DNA of 64,000 bases from the NCBI GenBank assembly GCA_023014485.1, contig JAJOZX010000090.1, positions 697,501-761,500 of the forward strand, written 5' to 3'. Positions 11,113-21,549 of this stretch are shown here, in pieces. Made by a program: the position numbers and the translations under genes. The number at the start of each line of letters is the position of its first letter. The stretch's first letter is position 1. The notes under the pieces were generated by a model. It saw nothing but the letters and a program-made list of their open reading frames with translations. It made no database searches and was not told the origin of the DNA. The DNA is from Bathynomus jamesi (lineage: Eukaryota > Arthropoda > Malacostraca > Isopoda > Cirolanidae).

Positions 11113-11568
11113 TTATAATGTTATAATGTTATAATGTTTCAGACCAACAAAGACCCTAAGATCCACTCATGGCTGGTCTACCTAACTGTGTTCGTAATTG
11201 TGTATTGTGTATGTCCTCCGTGGTGCCGGAGGGGACCTACAATTTTACGTGGGTTCCGAACCACAAGAACATAAGAAATTTATGTAACAACTGCCTGTAC
11301 ATTGGCAACGACCAATTTTTGCAAAACTAAATAATTATCAATTTAAAACAAATTAATTATCGATTTAAAACTAATTAATTATCGATTTAAAACTAAAGAT
11401 AGAATCTCTGGATCCAGAGGATCAAGTCATAATAGACAAATATGTTACACTCTATATCTATTTATAACCAACATGCAAATATATCAGATCCAAAGAATCC
11501 AGTCAATTTCATTACGGTATCCATCAATACTAGTACCTTGCCAACGAAAAATAAGTCACGGTCCATAT
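11113..11568 (-). repeat. CR1 LINE 3' UTR segment with (CATTATAA)3 end
   Basis: Close match to 23558-24001. The 11113-11136 end is three copies of an 8-bp unit, like the short tandem termini of CR1 elements. A 53-codon plus-strand frame at 11170 is conserved between the copies, but it lies antisense in the UTR. Confidence 0.65.
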
Positions 11569-12207
11569 ACGTGATCAGTCTTTCCTTGTGAACAGACGTG
11601 TTTTATCGAGTGTCGTCCAAGGTTACCAAGTGAATAAGTGGTTTTCGTTCAAGTGTCTTTAAAAAAAAAAAAAATAGTGTTTGGTGCATTCTTAACTAAA
11701 TTACTTCGTGTTACTAATCATTCATTAACGACTATATTTCATTTATTGAATTTATTCATTACTATATTACTTGACTAAACCAAGCTAGTGCCTTATTTGT
11801 TCCCGACTCTATTACTACACGAGGTTTCATAAGGTTGAAATTCCCTTGGTTTGCCTTTGTTGTTTTTCAAATCTATCAGAAACGAGGTTTCTTAAGGTTC
11901 ATTTTCCCTTCACACTCTACCTGACCTCCCGAAGGGTCACCTACCGTGGGAAAAAAGGGATTAAGTCGGTAAACAGCGGACAGATAAGTTTCATTTAATA
12001 CTTTTTCTTTAACAGATCTTTCGTTGGTAGCTTAATTATATATTCATTTAGCATAAAATTGTGTTACAAGAACCTGTTTCTGCGTTTCAAGAACATTTTT
12101 GCGGGTTTTCGCAGGTGACGGCACAATAAGCACGCGGTAGACCTACGTTGTAATTTATTAATTTCCAAACGCTCGTTTTTTTTTGTGTTTTTTAACTAAT
12201 TAAAAGC
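11569..12207 (+). other. CR1 LINE copy 1 5' UTR
   Basis: Non-coding stretch ending at ORF1. Its last ~200 bp are shared with the minus-strand copy (28094-28265). That copy lacks about 39 bp present here before GCGGTAGACC. Confidence 0.6.
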
Positions 12208-13121
12208 GTGGCACCCCCGTCAAGTACTTGCAGTCGCTGTGAAGGGAAATTTGCCGCTTACGCGTTTACAATGGCTAATAATAATGAACAGTTAGTTTGC
12301 AGGTGGTGCTCAAGCATTGAAGTCCTTAGGAACGAATTAGAACGTGAGAGGGAGGCCAGGGTTAGGCTTGAAGAAAGCGTGATGCTTCTGACGGCAAAAT
12401 TAGAATCCCTTGAGACTCCAGTTACGACCCCTCCTGCCTCAGTTTCTACTAATAATATAAATAGTATTAATAGCCCTCTCTCTTCCCCTAGTTCCCAACC
12501 CTTCGTTCGAGTGCGTAATGGAGCCCCATTGAGAAAACCTAAGACTTGTCTACCAGTAATAACAAGCAATAAGTTTTCTGTTTTAGGTTTCGAAGATGCT
12601 GATGAACCGGAAATACGACTCGTTGGCGATTCCATTTTTCGAGGGCAGCTCGAGGAATTCTGTGGGAGAAACCCTCGTCGTAGGCGCCGTTACTGCTACC
12701 CTGGTGCAAGGGTGGAGGATATAACTAATAGTGTTGACCAATTTACAGACGGTACCTCCGAGGACACAACGTATGTTATTCATGTCGGTACTAATAACGT
12801 TTTAAATTCTAGATCGGAAGAACTGCTGGCTAGGTACAGGGACTTACTAGAGCGACTAAAGGAGAAAACTAATAAGATTGTCTTAACAGGTATACTTCCT
12901 CGAATTATCCAACGTAACGATTTTTACAGCAAGGCGACCATATTAACAATAACCTAAAGTCTCTTTGCCAACAGGAAGGAGTGCATTTTGCGAATTTTTG
13001 GAGCAGTTTCTACGGCAGGATGGACTTGTTCCTCGAAGATGGACTTCATCTTAATGACGTTGGAGCTGCGCGTTTAGGGAGACTATTTCATATATACTCT
13101 CTTCTTTTCAGGCTGCCGTGA
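12208..13121 (+). pseudogene. CR1 ORF1: zinc finger, coiled coil, SGNH esterase
   Basis: ORF1 starts in-frame at GTG, where copy 2 has ATG (28093), so the start codon is probably mutated here. Residues 8-32 hold CSRC...CRWC, a C2-C2 zinc-binding pattern. A short coiled coil (ELEREREARVRLEES) follows, then a Ser-rich linker. From about residue 137 an SGNH-hydrolase fold follows: GDSIFRGQ, PGARVEDI, VIHVGTNN, and after a 1-base deletion near 12940, DGLHLNDVG. This matches the nucleophile Ser, the Asn block and the Asp-x-x-His block of the esterase known from ORF1 of CR1 LINEs. The esterase may act on membranes or complex formation in retrotransposition; its role is not established. Confidence 0.8.
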
Positions 13122-13191
13122 CTCGAACGGTCCCAGCGTAAATTCCACAAATTTCCCCTGCGCTCGCGAAGGTGTCGCAGTTACAAACAAT

Positions 13192-14877
13192 TTGAAGGTT
13201 CTATCCTTAAATGCTCGTAGCCTACGAAATAAAATAAACGAAATTTTTTCTTTAATTGCTTGTAAAGACTATGATGTAATTGCGATAAGTGAATCGTGGC
13301 TTAGCACTGAAACTCGTGACTTTGTAGGGGAGTATCAAATTAAAGGTTATAGACTTTTTGTTAAAAACAGAATAGGTAGGCGAGGAGGCGGTGTTATGTT
13401 GTATATCAAAGATAATATTGCGAACGTTATAGAAGTAAAGCACACAATTCCAGAACCGATAGATTCGACTGTAGCAGAACTTAAATTGAACGATTTCAAA
13501 CTTGTTGTTGCGGTTATATATAGGCCCCCTAATCAAACAGCTGATACGAACGAAGCGTTATATCGTGAACTAAAGAGAATAATCGGTAGTGAGCAGGCCT
13601 TAGTTATGGGTGACTTTAATTGCGCCAGCGTGAATTACGATACAATGCAGGGAGACGCGGAAGGTAATCGTTTCAGTATTTTAGATTTAGTAATAACTAT
13701 GAATGATAGGCTAATTACTGATCTTCAAGTAATAGAACCGTTAAGCAATAGCGATCACAATATGGTAGAGTTTGTCCTCTCAGTAAGTCACTCGAAACCA
13801 ACGAACTCGACTAAAATTCCTAACTTCCAGCACGCAGACTTTTGTAAATTTCGAAATAAATTGTCACACGTCAATTGGGAAAACGTAATGGGGAACTCCA
13901 ACGCAAAACTAATGTGGGAATCGTTCGAAACAGTATTTAGGACTATAAATGTGGAATGTGTACCGTACAAAATTAAGCGTGCGAAAGTAAACAACAAGCC
14001 CTTGTGGTTTACTTCTAGAGTAGGAGACATTATAAAGAGTAGAGATAGGGCTTATAGGCTACACAAGTGCGATAAAGACAATTTGTGGTTACGAAACAAC
14101 TACATATCTCTAAGGCGTGAAGCGAAAAGTGTAATGAAAAAGCCCAAGCGCGAATTTGAAATCTCCATAGCTCGTGACGGTAAAGAAAACCCCAAGCGAT
14201 TCTTTCAATACGTAAATAATAGAAATCCAGTAAAAAGTGTTATTGGGGCCTTTGAAAAAAGTAAACGGAGATCTAGTTTCTGAAAACAAGGAAATGGCTA
14301 CCTTGCTAAACGAATTTTTTACGTCACTTTTTACTATAGAAGATGTAACGAATATCCCTACGGTCATAGACATAATACCTTTTGATAATGGTAATATTTT
14401 GGATAATATAGTGGTTAGTGAAGGGAAGGTAATGCGCTAGATTGATAAAATGAAAACGCGTAAATCACCGGGGCCGGATTCCATATATCCCATACAACTA
14501 AAAGAATTAAAAGATAGCATTGTTGTGACGCTAACAAAGATTTTTAATGCGTCTATTTCTGAGGAGTGCATACCAGATAATTTCAAGTTAGCAAACGTAA
14601 CACCTATCTTTAAGAAAGGCGATAAAGGTGCTGCGGGAAATTATAGGCCAATCAGTTTAACGTCTGTTGTAGGTAAGCTACTGGAATCAATAATTAGGGA
14701 TCGTATAGTCGAACACTTAGAATTCCATAAACTAGTTAGAAATACGCAGCACGGTTTTAGGCGAAACAAATCTTGCTTAACTAATTTTTAGAATTTTTCC
14801 AAAGCGTGGTTGATGTTTACGATAGACATCGGGGGGTTGATGTAGTGTATTTAGATTTTCAAAAAGCGTTTGACACC
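13192..14877 (+). pseudogene. CR1 ORF2: APE endonuclease and partial reverse transcriptase
   Basis: Endonuclease blocks are in order: NARSLRNK, ESWLST, RRGGGVMLYI, IYRPPN, MGDFNCA, LDLVIT, SDHNMVEF. Compared with copy 2, about 22 residues are missing before SILDLVIT. A frameshift near 14250 and a TAG at 14438 interrupt the linker. The RT then shows KSPGPDSIYP, NYRPISLTS, NTQHGFRRNKSC and VYLDFQKAFDTV, where it stops at 14877. The palm motif with the two catalytic Asp is absent. The frame is open upstream of 13192 and overlaps the ORF1 stop, so ORF2 may be translated by frameshift or reinitiation. Confidence 0.85.
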
Positions 14878-14999
14878 GTAAGATGGGGGTAAGATGCCAG
14901 CATATATGCTGAGGGAAGATACCACACAGTGGCATCTTTCCCCAACTATATTATAACCTAGGATTATTAAATAGTGGTGTAATAGTTGTGGACCATCAA

Positions 15000-15473
15000 C
15001 ATCCACATCTTCATCAAACATAGTAACTCCTGCACTTGAACCTCAACCGTCTACATCCTTTGAGCACATTAGCCCGATTCCAGCAATTCCTAAGCCCCGG
15101 GCCACTGGCAGGTGTAACAGCATTCAGCGGTGCTCAAATCACCAGATTTCCGTGAAACAAAGCGACAGAAGCAAAATGAAAAGGTATTGAAGAAGACTGC
15201 TCCTGCACAGAAAGCCCCTAAGCGACGCTGTAGATCCAGGAAAATAAGGGAACCATCTCCAGAGACATCTTCGAGTGAAGATCAGAAAAACCTTCCCAAA
15301 TACAGCAGTACGAGTGATGACACAAAAAAAATAACAACTTTTGTGCAGCATGTAATCGTCACTGCTACGTTAAGAATAGACCAAAATGTGACTGGGTGAA
15401 GTGTCTCATTTGTCATCGCTGGACGCATGAGGAGTGCGCTGTTAGTCAACAAACATGTGGAAATTGTGGCTAA
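15000..15473 (+). pseudogene. C-terminal exon of pogo-like transposase with PHD-like finger
   Basis: A Ser/Pro-rich tail (SPIPAIPKPRATGR) leads to a basic stretch (APKRRCRSRKIREP). After a frame change the end reads CAAC, then CDWVKCLICHRWTHEEC and CGNC before TAA at 15471. This C2...C-H-C...C2 pattern resembles the PHD-like finger at the end of many pogo/Tigger transposases. The catalytic domain and the CENPB-type DNA-binding domain are missing. Confidence 0.55.
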
Positions 15474-15606
15474 TTGTACCCTTATTTTGTACTCTAATAT
15501 TTCTTGTTCATGACTTAATAAATGCGTTACATTTGGTACGCTTTACTTTGACTACTAGCTTAGTTTGGGTGTTATTTCTATATGTAGCATCTTACTCCCA
15601 CTTACC

Positions 15607-15607
<1 letters not shown>

Positions 15608-15664
<57 letters not shown>

Positions 15665-15666
15665 AA
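15608..15666. repeat. (TA)n between pogo-like element and mariner
   Basis: Interrupted TA dinucleotides. Both neighbouring elements use TA as target. Confidence 0.9.
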
Positions 15667-17036
15667 AGGGTGGGCTGAAAAGTAAGGCCTCCACTCAAAT
15701 AAATTTTAAACGGGTTGAAGGATTTTATCGAAACAAAAGCAGATATGTATCTTAGAGTTTATTCTTCAAAACGATACATTTACTTTTCTATAAAATCACC
15801 TTCTACCTCGATACATTTACGCCAGCGATAAATGAGTTTTTGAAATCCAGCCCGGTAAAACTCGGAGCTTTGACTACGAAACCAAAATTTCACAGCGACC
15901 TTAACTTCTTCGTCAGACTCGTAGCGATTTCCACGGAGATGTTCTTTAAGTTTAGGAAAGAGGTGAAAATCGCATGGTGCTAAATCAGGGCTATATGGTG
16001 GATGCGGCAAGATGGTGAATTGCAGATCCTCAATTGCTTCTCGCTTTTGAACACTGGTGTGAGGCCGTGCGTTGTCATGGTGAAAAATATCTGCGTTTTT
16101 GTGGGTACGAATCCTCCTGATCCGTTTTTTCAACTTCTTCAGAGTTTCAATATAACGTGCAGAGTTGATTGCTGTCCCTCTTTCCGTAAAGTCTTCGAAA
16201 ACAACACCATTGATATCCCAAAAAACACTCGTCATCACTTTTCCAGCCGATTTTTTAGCTTTGAATTTTTTTGGTTGCAGTGAATTTTTGTGCTGATATT
16301 CCATGGATTACCATTTATTTTCAGGGTCATAATGGTGGACCCACGTCTCGTCTCCTGTCACAATGATGTGCAGAAATTCATCTTTATTTTTGAAGCGCTG
16401 CAGATTTTATTGGCAAATGCGGTCTCTCAGTTTTCATCTCGGCAGTAAGCATGCGAGGCACCCATCTGGCGCAGACCTTTCGGTAACCGAGAATACTGAA
16501 TGCGCCCACTCGCTCTTTGGAGATATCGAGCATTGCAGCAATTTAATTTTGTTTAATGCGACGATTTCCACGAATCAGTTCGTCAACGTAGTTCCGATGA
16601 GACTCGTCGGTTGCCGTTACAGGCCTTCCACCTCGCAGTTTGTTTCGCAAATCTTTTGCCCTGCTTCTCCTTCTTTAAACTGCCTCGCCCAACGTCGAAC
16701 GGTACTCACATCAACACACTGTTTGCCGTACACAGCTTGCATTCGCCGATGAATGTCTATGGGAGCAACACTTTCCGCGGTCAAAAATTCAATTACGGCA
16801 CGTTGCTTGAAGGGAACATCTTTACCCCTTTCCATTGCAATCGATACTGAACCAACGTGTAGAATGAGTGTAGGCTATATCAGGCTATAACACAAAACCA
16901 GTTTTATCTGGTTACCTCTACACAATCTGGAATGGGGTGGGGTTATCAAGTTACAACACAAACCGATTTTATCTGGCTACCTCTACACAATCCAGAATTA
17001 TTCCAGTAGAGGCGGCATTACTTTTCAGCCCACCCT
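15667..17036 (-). mobile_element. Mariner-family transposon
   Basis: Inverted ends GGGTGGGCTGAAAAGTAA at 15668 and complement ending near 17035. Length is about 1.37 kb, usual for mariner. Subterminal ~75-bp tandem copies (TCTGGTTACCTCTACACAAT type) lie at 16890-17000. One near-complete transposase is on the minus strand. Confidence 0.85.
15780..16835 (-). pseudogene. Mariner transposase (D,D34D)
   Basis: It begins MERGKDVPFKQRAVIEFL and a helix-turn-helix region (STVRRWARQFKEG). After frame breaks, the catalytic core gives VTGDETWVHHYDPENKW (first Asp), an in-frame stop at 16306-16308, then HHDNARPH (second Asp) and YSPDLAPCDFHLFP (third Asp). Exactly 34 residues lie between the second and third Asp, the mariner hallmark. 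The C-terminal WRKCIEVEGDFIEK is complete. All three catalytic residues survive, but frameshifts between 16616 and 16360 and the stop kill the gene. Confidence 0.88.
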
Positions 17037-17041
17037 CGTGT

Positions 17042-17093
<52 letters not shown>
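17037..17093. repeat. (TG)n microsatellite
   Basis: About 27 TG units between the mariner and hAT 2. Confidence 0.95.
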
Positions 17094-17094
<1 letters not shown>

Positions 17095-17169
17095 AGGGCC
17101 GTAGCCAGAAATTTTTTTCGGAGGGGGTTATATGAACCTATATATACCTAGGACGTCCTAGGTATATAC

Positions 17170-17215
<46 letters not shown>

Positions 17216-19946
17216 CAAAGATATGTAAATTGTTTACATTACCTTACGAGACGATATTTAATTTTCTCTTCCTTTTTGACATTTCTTGAAGAACATCCTC
17301 CAGTTGTATTTCTAATTGGCGGTGAATGCTCATTAAGGCCAAACCATTCAGTCTCTCTTCAGAGGAAGAATTTCTTATGTAGGTTTTAAGTCTTCTTAGC
17401 GTTGAAAAAGATCTTTCTGCAGTGGCCGTAGTTATTGGCAGAGTGGCATCTATTTTCAAAAATGCATGATTTGTTGGGAATATTTCTTCATTGCATTCAT
17501 TTAAAGAAGTAATGAAATCGATGGCCTTTTCATATTGGTCTCTCCAAGTTCGTCTCCACATCTTCAGTTCTCCCTCGAACTTTACCCGAATACTTGCATC
17601 GTCAGGCCACTGAAGGGACAAAGTTTCGCAGCAGTTTTTCACTTCCTCATCCGTCAGAGAGATGGATCTCTTCGGCAACAACGAATGCAGTTTTTGTAAT
17701 GCAGTTTTATGGTTGAGAAATCTATCATTTAGTTCATTTAATAAAAAGTCTAGGAAAGGCACATACGCACAACGTCTGTAATACTCTTCAACATTCTGTG
17801 TAACAAAGTGATCACCTTTCCGTCCGACCGAAGGTGGCATTTGAATTGTTGTACTCAAACTTTTACCCAAGTTTTCGGCTTCACAGAAAACTGCTTTAAA
17901 TTTCGAATCGGCAGAGTCCCTCAGGGCTTGTATTTCATCTTTTAAAGCTTCGGCATGGTTCAGGCAAGAAGCAAGATCACATTGTTTAGACTGTAGGAAT
18001 GTGCAAAGGCCATGCAGTAGTGCAAACACCTGACTAACAATAACCAAGCATATCAAAAATTTGCTGCTCTCAATAGCAGTTAACAATGTGAAAGCCTTCA
18101 TTGTAGACTCTTTGTCCGTAAAATCCTGAATTCTGTTTAAAGCTTGAGAAATTGGTGCACAAAGTTCCTTCAGTAACAGAATTAAATCTAAATGTTCAAC
18201 CCACCGAGTCTCACAAAATTTCAGAAGACGGGTTCTTTTGGCACCAGGATACATTTCATTGATGCAACTTTTCAGCACATGACTTCGCTTAGGAGAATGT
18301 CTAAAGAAAGCTATTATATCTCGCATTACCGTTAAACTAGCCCTTATTATTGGCACTGAACAAGCATGGGAAAGGGCCAGATTTAGGGCATGGCTAGAGC
18401 AATGAACGTAGAGAGCCTGAGGATGCGTTTGTTGTATAATAGCTGCACATTATACATGTAGTTTACATCCAACCCCAACTCTCTCAGTTCGTTTAATAAT
18501 GTTTCAGCAAGTGCCCTACCAGAAAAGTCATGAATAGGAACAAATTTCAGAAAATCTTCTCGCAGCACATAGTTCTCTTCACTTTTTAACACGTACCTAA
18601 CACAAAGAGTATATTGTTTCACTCCACAGATGTCTGAGGTCTCGTCCGCCAGAACACTAAAATATTTTGAATGACTGATCTGATTCACGATACGAGACAG
18701 GATTAGATTACCACAAATATTAATCACTTCATTCTGAATTTGAAGGCTTGTGTAGGTTGCATTTCGACCACATTCGGTGAAATGCTTCTTTAGATTCTCA
18801 TCTCCACCACCAATCCTAAACCGCAGTAAAGCGCGGAAATTTGCATCATTTTGTTGATTTTCTTCCAAAATCCCAGCATCGTTATCACCCCGCAATGCAA
18901 TTTCTTGTCGGCCACACAAAATAATGGTTTCAATAATTGGCATGAGTTTTTTTCTGTTTTCTGAAGTTTTTTGTCTTTTGGCACTGTCTAAAGTTGTACA
19001 GATATCCTTTTTTTTAATTTTCAAACACTGACAAAAGATTTTGTGCTTTAACACAGCTGTCTTTGTGATAATTGCTAGTTTCGTGCTTGCGAAAATTCTC
19101 TTTTGCATCTTTCCAACGCATATACGGAGCATTAACTAGTGCGTTCAGTCTTATGTGATTTCCTTTACCAACTTCTACATTTTTTGCAAGGACAAAACAG
19201 TACTTGCAGAATGCACCTTCACTTGCTCGAGAATATGCAAGCCACTTAAATTCAGTCAGCCACTTCCTTTGAAATTTTAAGTTTCTTTTACCCGGCGGAA
19301 AACTATATAATTCTCCGGGTACCCAAAGATTTTTAAGAATATTATATTTTTCCTCGTCTGTACATGATTTTTCGAGGAACGTGCCAATATCCAAAGACAT
19401 TTGTGACTCGCACACCGAGGAAACAACATTTTCAGTTTTTTCACTTCTATTTGAAGTTTCACCACTGTCAGAAGGACAGATTAAATCACTGTTTGTTTTC
19501 TTTTTTGTTTCAGGCTCAAAATAATTTAAAACACTTGCTTTCCTCTTGTTGGCCATATTGTAAATAGGTCACAGACTCACAGTACCCACAACACGTGAAA
19601 AACAAAGGAAGTAAACAGCATGACTGACCGTATATTAGGAATTGACATCATGAGTGACAACTGCACATGGCCAATGGGCACATTAATAGAAAATGACATC
19701 ATTCGTGACGTAGGCAAGAGGACCAATTAAAAGCAAGCAAACTTAAGAGTCGGAAGCGTAAGTTCATTAACTGACATGAGCTCCTTATAGAGTTCGGTGA
19801 GTCGGAAATGTAAATCCATTCCAGAAAATAAGAGCTCCATGAAAGGGGAGTAAGCAGAGAGAAGTATTTTGTCTGAATATATTTCTAAGTTTGGGAAGAA
19901 TTTCGGGGGGATATATCCCCCTATCCCCCCCGTGGCTACGGCCCTG
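17094..19946 (-). mobile_element. hAT transposon 2
   Basis: Ends CAGGGCCGTAGCCA and complement TGGCTACGGCCCTG. No 8-bp duplication is seen: (TG)n flanks the left and (AT)n the right, so the target was a microsatellite junction or the duplication was lost by slippage. An (AT)n tract lies inside at 17168-17211. Confidence 0.85.
17244..19556 (-). pseudogene. hAT transposase (TTF finger, DUF4371, dimerisation domain)
   Basis: It starts MANKRKASVLNYFEPETKKK. The TTF-type finger follows (FKWLAYSRASEGAFCKYC ... KHETSNYHKD). After a frame change near 19020 comes the DUF4371 region with EIALRGDNDAG, SVLADETSDI and LNELRELGLDVNYM. The family normally continues with a DGA...MSG block holding a catalytic Asp. 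Here a deletion joins VNYM to QQTHPQALYV and CSSHALNLALSHAC in another frame, so that block is missing. The last frame (18356-17244) is long and intact, with TRWVEHLDLI and AERSFSTLRRLKTYIRNS, the hAT dimerisation motif. Confidence 0.85.
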
Positions 19947-19956
19947 ATATATATAT

Positions 19957-20017
<61 letters not shown>
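19947..20017. repeat. (AT)n microsatellite
   Basis: Joins the right end of hAT 2 to the palindrome at 20018. Confidence 0.95.
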
Positions 20018-20019
<2 letters not shown>

Positions 20020-20092
20020 TAAAGAACGACGCTTGTATAGGAGATATTCTCGTCTTGCGCGAATATCTCCTATACAAGCGTCGTTCTTTACG
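20018..20092. repeat. Perfect foldback, 32-bp arms
   Basis: Arms CGTAAAGAACGACGCTTG.. (20018-20049) and complement (20061-20092) around an 11-base loop, flanked by (AT)n. An ACTGC/GCAGT hairpin follows at about 20100-20118. The layout resembles the Penelope-type foldbacks at 28685, 40305 and 60648, without a clear hammerhead core. Confidence 0.75.
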
Positions 20093-20118
20093 TTATTTAT
20101 ACTGCGTGTTCTTTGCAG

Positions 20119-20520
20119 TTGAATGTATATATATATATATATATGCTAAGAATACAAAATTTAAAAGCAAGACGCAATTGTCAAATAAATGAAAAACAAA
20201 TATTTGGTTTATGAAAGAATTTGCTATAATTATTAAAAATGTAAAATGCATACTTAGTTATATGAATCTAAGAAAAAACTGCAAAATTAATTAAGTATAA
20301 GATTCATCAAACGAACCACCTGTGGCTTTAATAACTGCCACATAAATTCTGCGCATTCTGGCGATTAACTTTTCAGAATGCTAAATTGTAAATAATTTCC
20401 AATACGTGTTGACAAACTGCTACAATTCTATAGCATTGTTGGGGGACATCAGTTGTCTCGCTTTTCTCTCCTTGACGTGGATTACCTTCCATGCTCAATT
20501 TTAAAGCATAGTCTATCGTC

Positions 20521-20557
<37 letters not shown>

Positions 20558-20644
20558 AAGGAAGCTCGATTTGAATTACTGTTATTTGCCTTTGAAAGGG
20601 TTATGGAAATTAACTAATTTGTATGGCTACGACTAAATCTTTCC
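20119..20644. other. No recognised gene; possible Tc1 tail
   Basis: AT-rich with (TA)n at 20126-20144 and (TAA)n at 20521-20556. On the minus strand around 20470-20300, the reading KLIARMRRIYVAVIKATGG resembles the C-terminus of Tc1-like transposases, but it is too short to be sure. Confidence 0.3.
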
Positions 20645-20890
20645 TCCTCTAGGAGGAGATTGTAGACATCAATCGACCAGGGAAGTACTCCGGGTGGATG
20701 TTAAGGCAGGAGTCAGGGAGTGCTGGAACTCCCGTTTCTCCCGTCACTGTCCTCCTTAGCTGGTCTTTTTTCCGTGCCTCATCTACCCTGTGAGCAGTCC
20801 AGCATACTCTGAAACACACACTTCTCTCTCTCTATTCCTCACGACACATACATGCATCTTACACACTACACAACCTTTTCAAAATTTATA
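20645..20890. repeat. Dispersed repeat Y copy 1
   Basis: About 245 bp shared with 34073-34330, including AGGGAGTGCTGGAACTCCCG. No coding or pol III motif is identified. Confidence 0.7.
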
Positions 20891-21020
20891 TTTAAAAAAA
20901 AGGCATCATTGAGCCTTGGAGACCTTGTTTTTGGCTCTCTCCGTCTTCTGTAGAGGGATCACTTTTGCGGGCGCTCGCCCTTAGGCCCCTCCTTTCTACA
21001 TAAAAAAAAATATGCTTTTT

Positions 21021-21230
21021 ATGACGTGAACTATATTTTCATTTATTCTCAGTTACTTTGCTTCAGAAGTTTTGGTTGGTAGTGTGTGTGTATATATATA
21101 TATTACCTTATGATACCTTATGATTACCTTATGATATTGTCTTATGATACAAATTTGTATATGCATCGCATGATGTGAACTATGTTTTCATTTATTCTCA
21201 GTTATTTTCCTTCAGAACTTCTGGTTGGTG

Positions 21231-21238
<8 letters not shown>
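21021..21238. repeat. Direct repeat pair of ~70 bp
   Basis: TTTTCATTTATTCTCAGTTA begins copies at 21038 and 21187, each ending in a (TG)/(TA) tract. Short TTACCTTATGAT repeats lie between them. The surrounding 20891-21292 holds no gene. Confidence 0.65.
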
Positions 21239-21292
<54 letters not shown>

Positions 21293-21440
21293 CTTTTGTT
21301 ACTTTTGTTGAGTTTGAACGACGGTTCAGGATCGACCTGCGGTCGACCCCTCTGCAGCATCCCGCCTCATTTGCGGGACTTGGTGAAGGAGGGAATTGCT
21401 CTCTGATCGCCTCCTGCCCTCGTAGCCAGCCACGCATGGC
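21293..21440 (-). mobile_element. LINE-B 3' end fragment
   Basis: Reverse complement of the 3' end seen at 34715-34865, including the last coding residues and the stem TCGACCGCAGGTCGA. It ends at the ACAAAAGTAA terminus against (TA)n. Confidence 0.7.
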
Positions 21441-21549
21441 TGGTCAGGGACTTTGCATATATATATATATATATATATATTATTATGTATGATAAGTAGA
21501 GTATTTTTAACTGGCATAAATTTAGGAAATAAAACATCGCCTTACCTTG

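Larger units (their letters stand above)
11113..14877. mobile_element. CR1-type LINE copy 1, 5' part inverted
   Basis: 11113-11568 matches, on the minus strand, the 3' UTR of the CR1 copy at 23558-28265, including three TTATAATG units at its terminus. From 11569 the same LINE's 5' UTR, ORF1, endonuclease and half of the RT follow on the plus strand, ending abruptly at 14877. Opposite orientation of 5' and 3' portions in one insertion is the signature of twin priming during target-primed reverse transcription. Two independent insertions are the alternative. Confidence 0.6.
4288..15607 (+). mobile_element. Pogo-like element split by three nested insertions
   Basis: The left end at 4288 reads GGTAAGTGAG...AGATGCC. 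The right end, reverse-complemented from 15607, reads GGTAAGTGGGAGTAAGATGC. Both abut (TA)n, as expected for a TA-targeting pogo/Tc1 element. Its surviving pieces are 4288-4452, 8626-8651, 10936-11112 and 14878-15607. They are separated by a hAT (4453-8617), transposon copy B (8660-10927) and a CR1 LINE (11113-14877). The motif GTAAGATGCC recurs as subterminal repeats near 4330 and 14893. Most transposase exons are missing, so it was internally deleted before or during these insertions. Confidence 0.55.

Noticed and set aside
11170..11331. A conserved 53-codon frame with five Cys (CVRNCVLC...LCNNC), also at 23613-23774
   Set aside because: Both copies lie antisense in the 3' UTR of the same CR1 LINE. 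Conservation follows from recent shared descent, and no other sign of coding was seen.
20290..20480. Possible Tc1-like transposase tail on the minus strand
   Set aside because: Only about 20 residues are suggestive, with no terminal repeat and no catalytic motif, so it is mentioned but not called.
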